The notes beneath the pieces are model-generated. The model was not told the origin of the DNA, ran no database searches, and saw nothing but the letters and a program-made list of their open reading frames with translations. A stretch of 64,000 bases of DNA from Propionivibrio dicarboxylicus (GTDB lineage Bacteria > Pseudomonadota > Gammaproteobacteria > Burkholderiales > Rhodocyclaceae), in NCBI GenBank assembly GCA_945902805.1, contig CAMDMZ010000015.1, positions 38,155 to 102,154 of the forward strand, given 5' to 3'. Shown here piece by piece: positions 27,048 through 37,238 of this stretch (its first letter is position 1; the number at the start of each line of letters is the position of its first letter). A program made the position numbers and the translations under genes.

Positions 27048-28577
27048 TTAGCGTCGCCTACCGCCAAGGATGGAGCCGAGCACGCCACGCACAATTTCGC
27101 GCCCGACCTGCGAGCCGACAGTCCGCACCACGGTCTTGGCCAGGGTTTGCGCCAGGCCATCGTGCTGAGCGCCGCGCGGACCCGTGCTGCCAAAGATGAT
27201 CTGACCCAGACCACCGAACATGCCGCCACTCTCGGCGGGGGCCGCCGTTGCTTGCCCGGCAGGCGCCGTCCCGCCAGCACCGACTTTTTCATCGCCGGAC
27301 GCCGTCGACATTCCCTTCAATTTTTCGAAGGCGGATTCGCGGTCGATAGTCTTTTCGTAAACCCCAGCTACCAGCGATTCGGTAATTGCTGCGCGACGCT
27401 CGTCCGCTGTCATCGGTCCAATCCGGGAGCCCGGCGCAAGGACAAAACCGCGCTCGACTACCGTCGGGCTACCCTTCTCGTCGAGGAAGGAAACCAGCGC
27501 CTCGCCGACACCCAGCTCCATGATGACTGCCTCGGCATCGAACTTCGGGTTGACGCGCAAGGTTTGCGCCGCCGCCTTGACTGCCTTTTGATCGCGCGGA
27601 GTAAATGCGCGCAAGGCGTGTTGCACGCGATTGCCGAGTTGCCCGAGCACGCTATCGGGAATGTCCAGCGGGTTTTGCGTGACGAAATACACGCCAACAC
27701 CCTTGGAACGGATCAGGCGCACCACTTGCTCGATTTTTTCCAACAACGCCGGCGGCGCTTCGCTGAACAGCAGATGCGCCTCATCGAAGAAAAACGCCAG
27801 CTTGGGCTTAGGCAGATCGCCGGCTTCGGGCAACTGCTCGAATAGCTCGGCCAGCAACCAGAGCAGGAAGCTGGCGTACAGACGCGGCGAATTCATCAGC
27901 TTTTCGGCGGCCAGCACATTGATCACGCCTTTGCCGTCGACCGTCTGCATCAGGTCTTCGATATTGAGCATCGGTTCGCCGAAGAACTTGTCACCGCCTT
28001 GTTCATCGATGGTCAGCAAACCGCGCTGAATAGCGCCGATGGAGGCGGCCGAGACGTTGCCGTACTCGGTCTTGAACTGCGCCGCATTCTCGCCAACGTA
28101 CTGCACCATGGCGCGTAGATCCTTGAGATCGAGCAACAGCAAACCTTGATCGTCGGCGATCTTGAATACCAGTTGCAGGACGCCCGCTTGCGTATCGTTG
28201 AGATTCAGCAGTCGCGCCAACAAGAGTGGCCCCATGTCGGACACGGTCGCCCGCACCGGATGACCCTGTTCGCCGAAAACATCCCAGAACACCACCGGAT
28301 TCGCGCGCGACTGCCAGTCGGTGACACCCAGCTTCTCCAGCCGCGCCTTGAGCTTGTCGGAGGCCACCCCCGCCACGCCGAGGCCGGAAAGATCACCCTT
28401 GGCATCGGCCAGGAATACCGGCACTCCGGCTTGCGAGAGTTGCTCGGCAACACGTTGCAGCGTCACTGTTTTGCCGGTTCCTGTGGCGCCGGTGATGAGA
28501 CCATGACGATTCACCAATTGCGACAGCAACACCAGTTCAAGCTCGCCGGCTTTGGCGATGGGCAGTGGAATGCTCAT
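27048..28577 (-). CDS. HerA-like ATPase, DUF853/YjgR family
   Basis: A P-loop NTPase of the HerA/FtsK-like group, 509 residues, cytosolic. Walker [17 protein letters not shown] lies near residue 33 and Walker [13 protein letters not shown] near 265; a conserved sensor is [23 protein letters not shown]. Function in E. coli (YjgR) is not established. The C-terminal Ala/Gly-rich linker before the terminal helix carries KVGAGGTA, encoded by a dispersed repeat. It is divergent from yebC. Confidence 0.88.
   Translation of the reverse strand: MSIPLPIAKAGELELVLLSQLVNRHGLITGATGTGKTVTLQRVAEQLSQAGVPVFLADAKGDLSGLGVAGVASDKLKARLEKLGVTDWQSRANPVVFWDVFGEQGHPVRATVSDMGPLLLARLLNLNDTQAGVLQLVFKIADDQGLLLLDLKDLRAMVQYVGENAAQFKTEYGNVSAASIGAIQRGLLTIDEQGGDKFFGEPMLNIEDLMQTVDGKGVINVLAAEKLMNSPRLYASFLLWLLAELFEQLPEAGDLPKPKLAFFFDEAHLLFSEAPPALLEKIEQVVRLIRSKGVGVYFVTQNPLDIPDSVLGQLGNRVQHALRAFTPRDQKAVKAAAQTLRVNPKFDAEAVIMELGVGEALVSFLDEKGSPTVVERGFVLAPGSRIGPMTADERRAAITESLVAGVYEKTIDRESAFEKLKGMSTASGDEKVGAGGTAPAGQATAAPAESGGMFGGLGQIIFGSTGPRGAQHDGLAQTLAKTVVRTVGSQVGREIVRGVLGSILGGRRR
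27264..27289 (-). repeat. Dispersed short repeat, copy 4 (minus form, in DUF853 gene)
   Basis: On the plus strand CGCCGTCCCGCCAG then CACCGACTTTTT, a consensus copy. It reads KVGAGGTA in the gene, about residues 430-437. Confidence 0.85.
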
Positions 28578-28597
28578 GGAAATCAGGGCTCCAAATG

Positions 28598-28617
28598 TTA
28601 GAATTTATCGATTCTAA
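28598..28617. promoter_or_regulatory. Palindrome with overlapping divergent -10-like boxes
   Basis: TTAGAAT, six bases, ATTCTAA: each arm contains TAGAAT, a good -10, one on each strand. The plus-strand box would serve yebC (start 28639) and the minus-strand box the HerA-like gene (start 28577). The -35 positions are poor on both sides, so this is a prediction from symmetry and placement. Confidence 0.4.
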
Positions 28618-28638
28618 GGGGCATTTAAAGGGCATTCC

Positions 28639-29364
28639 ATGGCTGGACACAGCAAATGGGCAAATATTCAGCATCGCAAGGGTCGGCAAGACGCCAAGCG
28701 GGGCAAGGTATTCACCAAACTCATCAAGGAAATCACCGTTGCGGCCCGCATGGGCGGCGGCGATGTCACGGCCAACCCGCGTTTGCGGCTGGCGATGGAC
28801 AAGGCCAAGGCGCAATCCTTGCCGAAGGACAATATCGAGAACGCAATCAAGCGCGGCACCGGCCAGCTCGATGGTGTGAATTACGAGGAAATCCGCTACG
28901 AAGGCTACGGCATCAGCGGCGCCGCCGTGATGGTGGACTGCCTTACCGACAACAAGGTGCGTACCGTGGCGGAAGTGCGTCATGCGTTTTCCAAGCATGG
29001 CGGCAACATGGGCACCGACGGTTCGGTCGCCTTCATGTTCAAGCATTGCGGCCAGATGCTGTTTGCGCCGGGCACGGACGAGTCTAAATTGATGGACGCG
29101 GCCATTGAAGCCGGCGCCGAGGATGTGATCACCAACGAGGATGGCTCGATCGAAGTCATTACGCCGCCGAACGATTTTTCTGCCGTGCAAGATGCTTTGA
29201 TCGCCGCCGGCTTCACCGCCGAATTTGGCGAAGTCACCATGAAACCGTCGAATGAAACTGAATTCACCGGCGACGATGCCGTGAAGATGCAAAAGCTGCT
29301 CGACGCACTGGAATCGCTCGACGACGTGCAAGACGTCTACACGACTGCGGTCATTGACGAGTAA
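28639..29364 (+). CDS. yebC: YebC/PmpR-family (TACO1) protein
   Basis: A 241-residue protein of the universally conserved YebC/TACO1 family, beginning [18 protein letters not shown]. Conserved internal blocks are [36 protein letters not shown] and [19 protein letters not shown]. Members have been described as DNA-binding regulators and more recently as ribosome-associated factors that help difficult peptides; which applies here cannot be told. It lies directly upstream of ruvC, the usual arrangement. Confidence 0.95.
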   Translation: MAGHSKWANIQHRKGRQDAKRGKVFTKLIKEITVAARMGGGDVTANPRLRLAMDKAKAQSLPKDNIENAIKRGTGQLDGVNYEEIRYEGYGISGAAVMVDCLTDNKVRTVAEVRHAFSKHGGNMGTDGSVAFMFKHCGQMLFAPGTDESKLMDAAIEAGAEDVITNEDGSIEVITPPNDFSAVQDALIAAGFTAEFGEVTMKPSNETEFTGDDAVKMQKLLDALESLDDVQDVYTTAVIDE

Positions 29365-29405
29365 GCGCAAAGAACATGTGGCGCCGGCTTGAGTAGGGCG
29401 CGCAC

Positions 29406-29996
29406 ATGAAGGCGCCAACAAAGGTTCCGACCAAGGTTCCAACGACAAGCAGCCGCATCCTCGGCATTGACCCCGGTCTGCGCAGTACCGGCTTCGGCGT
29501 CATTGATATGCAGGGCAACAAACTGACCTATGTCGCCAGCGGCTGCATCACGACCAACGACAAAGGCACACTGCCCGAACGCCTCAAGACACTGCTTGAC
29601 GGCATTAGCGAAGTCATCGCCACCTGGCAGCCACAGCAAAGTGCGGTGGAAATCGTGTTTGTGAATGTCAATCCGCAATCGACGCTGCTGCTCGGCCAGG
29701 CACGCGGTGCGGCGATTTCGGCGCTGGTCAGCCATGATCTGCCGGTCGCCGAATACACCGCGCTACAGGTCAAACAAGCAGTTGTCGGTCACGGCAAAGC
29801 GGCTAAAGAGCAAGTCCAGGAAATGGTCAAACGCCTGCTGCAACTGCCCGGCACGCCACGTCCGGATGCTGCTGATGCACTCGCCTGCGCCATCTGCCAT
29901 GCCCACAGCGGTCATGGCCTGGGCGCGATGATCGGCGCCGGAAGAACCACCGCTATGGCCATTGGCCGGCGCCGCAAAAGCGGCCGGATGGTGTGA
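29406..29996 (+). CDS. ruvC: Holliday junction resolvase RuvC
   Basis: RuvC nicks Holliday junctions during recombination. Catalytic acidic residues are visible in [25 protein letters not shown] and the C-terminal [29 protein letters not shown]. The first 14 residues contain a small tandem (KVPTKVPT), an unconserved extension, so an internal start is possible. The stop overlaps the ATG of the glycosyltransferase (TGATG). Confidence 0.96.
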   Translation: MKAPTKVPTKVPTTSSRILGIDPGLRSTGFGVIDMQGNKLTYVASGCITTNDKGTLPERLKTLLDGISEVIATWQPQQSAVEIVFVNVNPQSTLLLGQARGAAISALVSHDLPVAEYTALQVKQAVVGHGKAAKEQVQEMVKRLLQLPGTPRPDAADALACAICHAHSGHGLGAMIGAGRTTAMAIGRRRKSGRMV

Positions 29997-31183
29997 TGGC
30001 GTCGGTCCTGTATGCATGGGAATTCGGCGCTGCACTCGGGCACATCGGCACCTTTTTGCCAATCGCCAAAACCTTGCGCGAGCACGGCCATACGGTCAAC
30101 TGGGTGGTGACGCACCCCCATCAGGCCGCACGCCTACTCCATCAGGCCGGATTCGACTGGATGCAAGCGCCGATACGGCCCGAGCAACGGCGTGACGGTC
30201 CGCCGTTGAACTATGGCGACATCCTGCTCCGCTTTGGGTACGCTGACAGTGACGATCTGTTGGGCCTAGTCGTCGCCTGGCGCACGCTGCTGCAACTGAC
30301 CAAGGTACAGATCGTCCTTGCCGATCATGCCCCGACGGCCATCCTCGCTGCACGCTCGCTGGGGATTCCAGTCATGCTCTTCGGAAGCGGATTCTTTGCC
30401 CCGCCACAACTTCATCCGACACCCAACCTGCGGCCCTGGCAGCCAGTTGCCATCGAGCAACTGGCCAACATCGACCTTCAGGTTGTGTCGACCATCAACC
30501 GGGTGCTGGCACAGTTCGACCGGCCGCCGATCACTTATCTGGCCGAGCTGTTCCAGGTAGAAGAAGACACCCTGCTTAGCTTCCCGGAACTGGACCACTA
30601 CCCCAACCGTGGGCCGGCGCGCTACTGGGGCATGCTTCCAGCGGCGATCGCCGCTGACGTGACCTGGCCCGATGTGCCCGGTCCACGGGTATTCGCCTAT
30701 CTGCGGCCGGAAACGCCCCACCTCGAAGCGGCACTCGCCGCGCTGCATCAGCTGCGCGGCGCGGCAATCATCTATGCACCGGGGGTAAGCTCCGAACTCC
30801 TTGACCGGTATTCCGCGCCCCACCTGTTCTTTTCGCCGGTGCCGGTCGATCTGAACAAGATCGCCGCGCAGGCCAGCGCCGGTGTCACCTATGCCAGCCC
30901 GGCAGCGACGGTGGCGTTCCTGTTGGCCGGCAAACCGGTGTTGATGATTCCGGGGCATCTGGAACAATATCTGTTCGCTCGACGGGTCGAAGAACTGGGT
31001 GCCGGGCTCGGCCAGAATCCCGAGCAGATTGGCGGTAAGCTGCACGCGATGCTGGCCCGCATCCTGAATGAACCCGGATTCACCAGCAAAGCCGCCGCGT
31101 TTGCCAAAAAGTACCAAAACTTCAATCAAGAGACCGTAATGACCAACATCGTGGCCAGGATCGAACAAATCGTCAGTTGCTGA
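29996..31183 (+). CDS. GT1-like (UDP-glycosyltransferase, MGT-type) protein inside the ruv operon
   Basis: A 395-residue GT-B-fold glycosyltransferase related to macrolide/UDP-glucuronosyl transferases. The N-terminus GAALGHIGTFLPIAKTLREHGHTVNWV is the acceptor-domain Gly/His motif. The C-terminal donor-domain region is VPVDLNKIAAQASAGVTYASPAATVAFLLAGKPVLMIPGHLEQYLFARRVEELGAG, where the typical H-x-G of the donor motif is replaced by YASP. Substrate unknown. Coupled to ruvC by a TGATG overlap, with ruvA 47 bp later, it is an unusual occupant of this operon. Confidence 0.82.
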   Translation: MASVLYAWEFGAALGHIGTFLPIAKTLREHGHTVNWVVTHPHQAARLLHQAGFDWMQAPIRPEQRRDGPPLNYGDILLRFGYADSDDLLGLVVAWRTLLQLTKVQIVLADHAPTAILAARSLGIPVMLFGSGFFAPPQLHPTPNLRPWQPVAIEQLANIDLQVVSTINRVLAQFDRPPITYLAELFQVEEDTLLSFPELDHYPNRGPARYWGMLPAAIAADVTWPDVPGPRVFAYLRPETPHLEAALAALHQLRGAAIIYAPGVSSELLDRYSAPHLFFSPVPVDLNKIAAQASAGVTYASPAATVAFLLAGKPVLMIPGHLEQYLFARRVEELGAGLGQNPEQIGGKLHAMLARILNEPGFTSKAAAFAKKYQNFNQETVMTNIVARIEQIVSC

Positions 31184-31230
31184 TCCGCACGACTTTTACA
31201 CCGTAAGCACCTCGCCTCTGGAAACCCCAC

Positions 31231-31833
31231 ATGATCGGACGCATCACCGGCGTACTCATTGAAAAGAATCCGCCAGCCATCACCATCGATGTGCAAGGAC
31301 TCGGCTACGAAGTCGATGTACCCATGAGCACCTTTTACAACCTGCCGGCGACCGGCGAGAAGGTCTCGCTGTACACACATCTGATCGTGCGCGAGGACGC
31401 CCACCTGCTCTACGGCTTTGGTACCGATGGCGAGCGGGCAGCGTTTCGGCAATTGCTCAAAATATCCGGAGTCGGTGCCCGCACCGCATTGGCCGTACTT
31501 TCTGGCATGTCGGTCACGGAATTGGCGCAAGCGGTGACGCTGCAGGAAGCCGGTCGCCTGACCAAAGTGCCCGGCATCGGCAAGAAAACCGCCGAGCGCC
31601 TGCTGCTCGAATTGCGAGACCGTCTGCCCAAGGTCTCGGGCTTAAACCAAAAAGTCGGTGCTGGCGGGACGGCGGTCGAGATGCCCAACGACAATCTGGC
31701 TGACATCCTCAACGCCCTGATCGCACTGGGCTACAACGAACGCGAAGCGCTCTCGGCGATGAAGGCGCTGACACCGGAAACGGCCGTCGGCGACGGCATT
31801 CGCCAAGCCTTGAAGCTGCTGTCGAAAGGCTGA
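31231..31833 (+). CDS. ruvA: Holliday junction helicase subunit RuvA
   Basis: RuvA binds the four-way junction and loads RuvB. Domain I starts [28 protein letters not shown]. The helix-hairpin-helix domain has [19 protein letters not shown] and [21 protein letters not shown]. Domain III ends the 200-residue protein ([20 protein letters not shown]). The flexible linker between II and III contains KVGAGGTAV, encoded by a dispersed repeat; this linker is variable in the family, so function should be intact. Confidence 0.96.
   Translation: MIGRITGVLIEKNPPAITIDVQGLGYEVDVPMSTFYNLPATGEKVSLYTHLIVREDAHLLYGFGTDGERAAFRQLLKISGVGARTALAVLSGMSVTELAQAVTLQEAGRLTKVPGIGKKTAERLLLELRDRLPKVSGLNQKVGAGGTAVEMPNDNLADILNALIALGYNEREALSAMKALTPETAVGDGIRQALKLLSKG
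31649..31675 (+). repeat. Dispersed short repeat, copy 5 (plus form, in ruvA)
   Basis: A5, GTCGGTGCTGG and CGGGACGGCGG, the longest consensus-perfect copy. It is read as KVGAGGTAV in the RuvA linker at residues 141-149. Confidence 0.9.
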
Positions 31834-31847
31834 AGCGGGAGACCAGA

Positions 31848-32354
31848 ATGTCGAAACAGGGCTTTCTTTCCAAACTGCGTCTCGGTGCGGGCGCGCTGCG
31901 CTTGGGCATGAATCTCTGGCCGCCGTTTGTCGGCGCCGGCATTCATATCGAGCACATTGCGGACGATTTTCGAAGCGTTCGGGTGCGCTTGCGCATGGGC
32001 CTGCTCAATCGCAACTATTTCGGCACGCATTTCGGCGGCTCGCTGTTCGCCATGACCGATCCGTTTTATGCCCTGATGTTGCTGCACAACCTGCCGCGCG
32101 GCTATGTGGTGTGGGACAAAGCCTCGCAGATTCACTACAAGTCGCCGGGACGTGGCCGAGTGTTCGCCGATTTCGTGCTGACTGAAGAACGCATCGCCGA
32201 GGTGCTGGCTGCGACTGCTGATGGCCGTAAATTCGAACCGACCTGGCCCGTGGACGTCACCGATGCCGCCGGCCATGTTGTCGCCACGGTGGACAAGACA
32301 CTCTATATTCGCTGCAAGGTCGCCCCGGCACCGTCGGCTAAACTGCCGGAATGA
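31848..32354 (+). CDS. Hot-dog fold protein, DUF4442 family
   Basis: A 168-residue protein of the DUF4442/YiiD_C-type thioesterase-like group. Hot-dog features: [29 protein letters not shown] (the long central helix) and [29 protein letters not shown]. It may be an acyl-CoA thioesterase; no activity can be read from sequence. It overlaps ruvB by ATGA and follows ruvA by 14 bp. Confidence 0.8.
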   Translation: MSKQGFLSKLRLGAGALRLGMNLWPPFVGAGIHIEHIADDFRSVRVRLRMGLLNRNYFGTHFGGSLFAMTDPFYALMLLHNLPRGYVVWDKASQIHYKSPGRGRVFADFVLTEERIAEVLAATADGRKFEPTWPVDVTDAAGHVVATVDKTLYIRCKVAPAPSAKLPE

Positions 32355-33394
32355 GCATCCAGACCGACAGTTTCGAGAGCCGTGGCGTCATTTCCACGAG
32401 CAAGGAATCCAGCCAGGAGGAAGTCCTCGAGCGCGCGCTGCGGCCGAAAAAGCTCGCCGATTACGTCGGCCAGGCGAAGATTCGCGAACAGCTCGAAATC
32501 TTCATCGAAGCCAGCAAGCGACGTGGCGAAGCGCTTGACCACGTCTTGCTGTTCGGCCCGCCGGGGCTGGGCAAAACCACGCTGGCGCACATCATCGCGC
32601 ATGAAATGGGTGTCAACCTGCGCCAGACTTCCGGCCCGGTGCTCGAGCGTGCCGGCGACCTAGCGGCAATGCTGACCAATCTGGAACCGAACGATGTACT
32701 GTTCATCGACGAAATCCATCGCCTGAGCCCGGTAGTCGAGGAAATCCTCTACCCGGCACTGGAGGATTACCAGATTGACATCATGATCGGCGAAGGCCCT
32801 GCCGCGCGTTCGGTCAAGCTCGATCTGCCGCCCTTTACGCTGGTGGGCGCGACCACACGCGCCGGTATGCTGACCAATCCGCTGCGTGATCGCTTCGGCA
32901 TCGTCTCACGGCTCGAGTTCTATACGCCGGAAGAACTCGGTTTCATCGTCCGTCGCTCGGCGCATCTGCTCAAATGCGATATCGTCGATGACGGCGCGCT
33001 CGAAATCGCCAAACGCTCGCGCGGCACTCCCCGTATCGCGAACCGCCTGCTGCGGCGAGTGCGCGATTTCGCCGAGGTCAAAGCCGACGGCAAGATCACC
33101 CGCGAAGTCGCCGACGGAGCATTGACCATGCTCGACGTCGATCACCTTGGGCTCGACATCATGGACCGCAAACTGTTGGGTGCGATGCTGGAAAAATTCG
33201 GCGGCGGCCCGGTCGGTGTCGACAATCTGGCGGCAGCGATTGGCGAAGCGCGCGACACCATCGAGGATGTGCTGGAACCGTACCTGATCCAGCAGGGCTA
33301 CCTGCAGCGAACACCACGCGGACGCATCGCGACGCCGAGTATCTGGCAGCATTTTGGGCTGGATATTCCGACAGGAACCAACGGACTGTTTTGA
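32351..33394 (+). CDS. ruvB: Holliday junction branch-migration ATPase RuvB
   Basis: AAA+ motor that drives branch migration with RuvA. Walker [16 protein letters not shown] near residue 76, Walker [11 protein letters not shown], sensor [18 protein letters not shown] with the arginine finger, and a C-terminal winged helix ([15 protein letters not shown]). It has 347 residues. It is the last gene of the ruv block; an unrelated two-gene insert follows. Confidence 0.97.
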   Translation: MSIQTDSFESRGVISTSKESSQEEVLERALRPKKLADYVGQAKIREQLEIFIEASKRRGEALDHVLLFGPPGLGKTTLAHIIAHEMGVNLRQTSGPVLERAGDLAAMLTNLEPNDVLFIDEIHRLSPVVEEILYPALEDYQIDIMIGEGPAARSVKLDLPPFTLVGATTRAGMLTNPLRDRFGIVSRLEFYTPEELGFIVRRSAHLLKCDIVDDGALEIAKRSRGTPRIANRLLRRVRDFAEVKADGKITREVADGALTMLDVDHLGLDIMDRKLLGAMLEKFGGGPVGVDNLAAAIGEARDTIEDVLEPYLIQQGYLQRTPRGRIATPSIWQHFGLDIPTGTNGLF

Positions 33395-33492
33395 CAAGTT
33401 TCTCGTTCTAATTTCCTATCACAACCATAAATGCTCTATCCAACAAAGCCATACTTTAACCGCTGCATACAACTAGTCGGTGCTGCGTAACC

Positions 33493-34227
33493 ATGGCCGG
33501 GGAATCCCCAAACTACCCACAAAATCCCTGGATCGTTGGCGAGTGTCATCACTGGAACATAGCGCCCGCCCCGATTGACACTGGGGTACAACCGATGTTT
33601 GCTCAATGTGCGGAAGACTACCTACTGGAGTCGATGCTGCGTGCCGATCTTCGCAGACAAGATCGACCAATGTCGTCTATTTCATACCTGGATATCGGAG
33701 CCAATCATCCGGTGCAAACGAGCAATACATATTTGTTTTATGCTAAGCACGGGTGCTGCGGAGTGCTTGTTGAACCCAATGCCGACTTACTACCTGCTAT
33801 CACCAAAGTCCGGCCGCGCGACCGTTTGGTGCATGCCGCTGTAGCACCCCGAGGAGTGACGAGTCTCCAACTGAATATTTCTCGGCATCACGAGCTAAGT
33901 TCAGCATCGATTGAGCACATGCGGCATTTTGGAGAACTTGGGACTGTAGAAAAAACTACCAGGGTACCGGCAATATTGCTGGACGATCTATTGCGGGAAT
34001 GTTTCAACGCTCCCGTAGATATTCTGTCTCTTGATATTGAGGGACTCGATCTTGCTGTGCTCTCCGATTCTCGCCTGGAATTCAACACCCCCCGGTACAT
34101 TGTCGTCGAACATGACCGCGATGTAATCCCGGGGAACGACCAACGCATTCTTGAACACCTCAGCAATGTGGGTTACGTACTTATCTGCGAAACCGACGTT
34201 AATTTCGTTTTACGTCTCAACTCGTGA
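33493..34227 (+). CDS. FkbM-family methyltransferase
   Basis: A 244-residue SAM-dependent methyltransferase of the FkbM (Methyltransf_21) family: SYLDIGANHPVQTSNTYLFY is the SAM loop, LVEPNADLLPAI follows, and the family-typical VDILSLDIEGLDLAVL sits near residue 180. Such enzymes O-methylate sugars or polyketides and are common in surface-glycan loci. Codon use looks more AT-rich than in ruv and tol genes. It is translationally coupled to the next gene by a GTGA overlap. Confidence 0.85.
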   Translation: MAGESPNYPQNPWIVGECHHWNIAPAPIDTGVQPMFAQCAEDYLLESMLRADLRRQDRPMSSISYLDIGANHPVQTSNTYLFYAKHGCCGVLVEPNADLLPAITKVRPRDRLVHAAVAPRGVTSLQLNISRHHELSSASIEHMRHFGELGTVEKTTRVPAILLDDLLRECFNAPVDILSLDIEGLDLAVLSDSRLEFNTPRYIVVEHDRDVIPGNDQRILEHLSNVGYVLICETDVNFVLRLNS

Positions 34228-35693
34228 ATACCTTTGATATTTTCGACACGCTGATCGCGCGAAAATGCGTCCATCCCCAGATCATCTTTACTCAGGTCGA
34301 GATTCGTAGTGGGTTATCGGGCTTTGCCAATGCACGGCTCGAGGCTGAAAAGTCACTTGCTGGAACGGACTACGGATTTGATGATATCTACGTCCAACTC
34401 ACCCCTCTTCTCTCTATCGATTCAGCACGCGCAGAATCCCTAAAACAACTGGAGTTTGAGGTTGAACTAGCTAACGTCATTCCGATCCAAGTCAACCTCG
34501 GGAAGGTCAGCGATGGCGACTTGTTGATCACTGACATGTATTTGAGTTCAGAGCATGTCATCCAATTGTTGCGGAAGGCTGGGCTAACAAAAAATGTCGT
34601 GGTTTACCAATCAACCGCCGGAAAAGGAAAGGGTGACGTTTGGAGAAAACTAAAGAAGCAAGGAGTCGAGTTGACTCATCTCGGCGACCACCCCCATTCT
34701 GACGGACGGATGCCTGTTGAGCAGGGTTTTGGTGCCATCGTGACCCAATCCTCGCTGCTCACGCCCATCGAGCGGAACTTGGCCGAAAACAATTTTCCGG
34801 CAGTAGCGATGGTAAGTCGGATTCTGCGCCTAGCGATTGATGAATCCGACCCGATTTCAATGGGGCTTGCACGAGTACAGGCATCGTATAACGTACCTTT
34901 GCTCATGCTTGCATCGCTTTATCTCTCTCGCCTTGTTAAAGCCAAGGCGATAAACAGCATCCTGTTTTCTGCAAGAGACTGCAAAGCTTGGTTCCACATT
35001 TATTCCGCGATGCTTGCCCACGGTTGGATAGATCGAACGGAGCTTGACTGCCACTATTTCTACACGAGTCGAATCGCCAGAACCAAGGCGTCGAAAAACT
35101 ATGTGAAGTACGTGCAATCCATTGCAAACGGAAAGACTCTGGTACTAGACGTCTGTGGCACCGGGTTGTCGTTGCAAAAGCTTTTTTCCACTTGCCAGGT
35201 AAGGGCGGCCGGTTTCTTTCTGCTGCGGATAGTTTCACCGCAGATTCTCACGAATGCACCGCCGGCCAAAAATCGCGAGAAAACTCCGTTGGAAATTGAC
35301 GCCTTGCTAACGTCAGACGAAACCTCTACCGTTCCAACTTGGGTCGCTTGGGAAATGATGAATTATGCAAGTCACGGTATGGTCCTCGACACGGCAATCA
35401 TTGATCAAGTCCACTTCCCGGTCTGTGCCAGCTTGGAATTTTCGTCGCACCAAACGGAATGGATCAAGGGCATGGAAGCTATGGTTCACAAAGCTTGCAC
35501 CCTATTGAACGATCCGTTCATTAGGGATGAGTTTCGTGAAGTCGATCTGAAAGTCCCGGATGCCGTACTAGCAAACACGATCGCCACCCTCTGGCAAGAA
35601 GGGGCCAAAGATCACGTAACCCATTTGGCATTTCAAAACACCCACGTCAGGGCGAACGTCCTTGTTTCACAACAACTTGCCAGAGTGAAATGA
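34224..35693 (+). CDS. HAD-superfamily-like protein of the COG5610 type
   Basis: A 489-residue protein. The N-terminus FDIFDTLIARK is the HAD nucleophile motif DxxDT with the Asp pair in FDIFDT; LITDMYLS and THLGDHPHSD fit the later HAD motifs. A second domain begins near residue 215 and contains ILFSARDCKAW and LVLDVCGTGLSLQKLF, resembling a second degenerate phosphatase or hydrolase unit. Proteins of this layout are found in polysaccharide clusters as predicted hydrolases; reaction unknown. GTG start. Codon use is AT-rich like its partner. Confidence 0.75.
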   Translation: MNTFDIFDTLIARKCVHPQIIFTQVEIRSGLSGFANARLEAEKSLAGTDYGFDDIYVQLTPLLSIDSARAESLKQLEFEVELANVIPIQVNLGKVSDGDLLITDMYLSSEHVIQLLRKAGLTKNVVVYQSTAGKGKGDVWRKLKKQGVELTHLGDHPHSDGRMPVEQGFGAIVTQSSLLTPIERNLAENNFPAVAMVSRILRLAIDESDPISMGLARVQASYNVPLLMLASLYLSRLVKAKAINSILFSARDCKAWFHIYSAMLAHGWIDRTELDCHYFYTSRIARTKASKNYVKYVQSIANGKTLVLDVCGTGLSLQKLFSTCQVRAAGFFLLRIVSPQILTNAPPAKNREKTPLEIDALLTSDETSTVPTWVAWEMMNYASHGMVLDTAIIDQVHFPVCASLEFSSHQTEWIKGMEAMVHKACTLLNDPFIRDEFREVDLKVPDAVLANTIATLWQEGAKDHVTHLAFQNTHVRANVLVSQQLARVK

Positions 35694-35700
35694 GGCCGCA

Positions 35701-36147
35701 ATGACGATTTCGCTTTGTTCCTTGTCAAGATTGGAAATCCGCGTTTACTACGAAGACACCGACGCCGGCGGCATCGTCTATTACGCGAACTACCTGCGTT
35801 TTCTTGAACGTGCGCGGACCGAGTTTCTGCGCGAACTCGGCCACAGCCAGCACGAACTGCTCCAAGAGAACATCGCCTTCGCGGTTCGTTCCGTCAGCGC
35901 GGAATACCTGAAACCGGCGAAACTCGATGATCTGCTCGTGGTCGAAACCGGCATTCAATCACTGGGGCGGGCGCAATTGACCTTTGTTCAACAGATCCGG
36001 CGCGATAGCGAACGACTGCTTGATGCGAAAATACGCGTCGCCTGCATCGACCCGGTGCGCGGCAAGCCGATGGCCATGCCCCGGCTCATTCACGAACAAT
36101 TCGCGGCGCTGGTCGCCACAGCGACGCCGACAGGAAACACACCATGA
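35701..36147 (+). CDS. ybgC: Tol-Pal-associated acyl-CoA thioesterase YbgC
   Basis: A hot-dog fold thioesterase of 148 residues with the 4-hydroxybenzoyl-CoA thioesterase signature [28 protein letters not shown], where the Asp after E is catalytic. It is the standard first gene of tol-pal clusters and is linked to phospholipid metabolism at the envelope. TGAGG precedes the ATG. It overlaps tolQ by ATGA. Confidence 0.95.
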   Translation: MTISLCSLSRLEIRVYYEDTDAGGIVYYANYLRFLERARTEFLRELGHSQHELLQENIAFAVRSVSAEYLKPAKLDDLLVVETGIQSLGRAQLTFVQQIRRDSERLLDAKIRVACIDPVRGKPMAMPRLIHEQFAALVATATPTGNTP

Positions 36148-36821
36148 ATATCAGCCAGGACCTTTCGATCATCGAACTGATCATCAATGCCAGCCTTGTG
36201 GTCAAGCTGGTCATGCTGCTGCTGACCGGCGTCTCGCTGATGTCGTGGTACTACATCTTCCGCAAGAGCTTTGCTCTGCGTGCCGCACGGCAGAAAACCG
36301 ACAAGTTCGAACGTGATTTCTGGAGCGGCGGCGATCTCACCGCAATGTACCAGAGCGCGGTCAACGACCGCCATCATTCCGGCGCCATGGAGCACATCTT
36401 CGAAGCCGGTTACCGCGAATTCGCCAAGCTGCGCGGACAAAAGACCCTGGACCCGGCCACCGTCGTCGATAGCTCACGGCGGGCGATGCGGGCGACGTAT
36501 CAGCGCGAAATCGACGATCTCGAATCGCACTTGGCTTTCCTTGCCTCGGTCGGTTCTGTTTCGCCTTATGTCGGCCTGTTTGGAACCGTCTGGGGCATCA
36601 TGCACGCGTTTCGCGGCCTGGCCAACATGACCACGGCAACGCTGGCGGCCGTCGCGCCGGGCATTGCCGAAGCGCTTGTGGCCACGGCCATTGGTCTCTT
36701 CGCCGCGATTCCAGCCGTGGTGGCCTACAACCGCTTCGCCCACGATGTTGATCGAATTGCAGTGCGTTTCGAGAGCTTCATGGAAGAGTTCTCCAACATC
36801 CTGCAACGCCAGATTCGCTAG
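36144..36821 (+). CDS. tolQ: Tol-Pal proton channel subunit TolQ
   Basis: Inner-membrane protein of 225 residues with three transmembrane helices (about 15-40, 133-160, 170-195). The conserved region is [27 protein letters not shown] followed by [27 protein letters not shown], the MotA/TolQ/ExbB signature. It forms the proton-driven motor with TolR that energises TolA for outer-membrane constriction. Confidence 0.97.
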   Translation: MNISQDLSIIELIINASLVVKLVMLLLTGVSLMSWYYIFRKSFALRAARQKTDKFERDFWSGGDLTAMYQSAVNDRHHSGAMEHIFEAGYREFAKLRGQKTLDPATVVDSSRRAMRATYQREIDDLESHLAFLASVGSVSPYVGLFGTVWGIMHAFRGLANMTTATLAAVAPGIAEALVATAIGLFAAIPAVVAYNRFAHDVDRIAVRFESFMEEFSNILQRQIR

Positions 36822-36830
36822 GGCGGCACG

Positions 36831-37238
36831 ATGCGTCCCCGTCGCCTCAAGAACGAAATCAACGTCGTCCCGTACATCGACGTCATGCTGGTCCTGCTGG
36901 TGATCTTCATGGTCACCGCACCGATGATCCAGACCGGCAATATCGACCTGCCTAGCGTTGGCAAGTCATCGCAGCCACCCGTAGCGCCCATGGAAGTGAT
37001 CGTCCATGCCGACACCTCGCTCTATCTGCGCGACCGCAGCAAGGGCAGCACCGAAGTCCCGGTCACGCGCAAGGATTTGGCAACGGTAATCCGCGCCGCG
37101 CAAGCCAAAAACCCGCAACAAGGTGTCGTGATTGCCGGTGATCGCAACGTCAAGTACGACGCCATTTTGCAAGTAATGGACGAGTTGCAACGCCAGCAGG
37201 TGGCCAAGATCGGCCTGCTCGTTCAGCAAGGCAAATGA
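36831..37238 (+). CDS. tolR: Tol-Pal motor subunit TolR
   Basis: A 135-residue ExbD/TolR protein: RLKNEINVVPYIDVMLVLLVIFMVTAPM contains the essential membrane Asp in YIDVMLVLL. The periplasmic domain ends with YDAILQVMDELQRQQVAKIGLLVQ. It is placed 9 bp after tolQ and overlaps tolA. Confidence 0.97.
   Translation: MRPRRLKNEINVVPYIDVMLVLLVIFMVTAPMIQTGNIDLPSVGKSSQPPVAPMEVIVHADTSLYLRDRSKGSTEVPVTRKDLATVIRAAQAKNPQQGVVIAGDRNVKYDAILQVMDELQRQQVAKIGLLVQQGK

Noticed and set aside
33475..33485. AGTCGGTGCTG match to the dispersed repeat before the FkbM gene
   Set aside because: Only 11 bases match; too short to distinguish from chance, so not counted as a copy.
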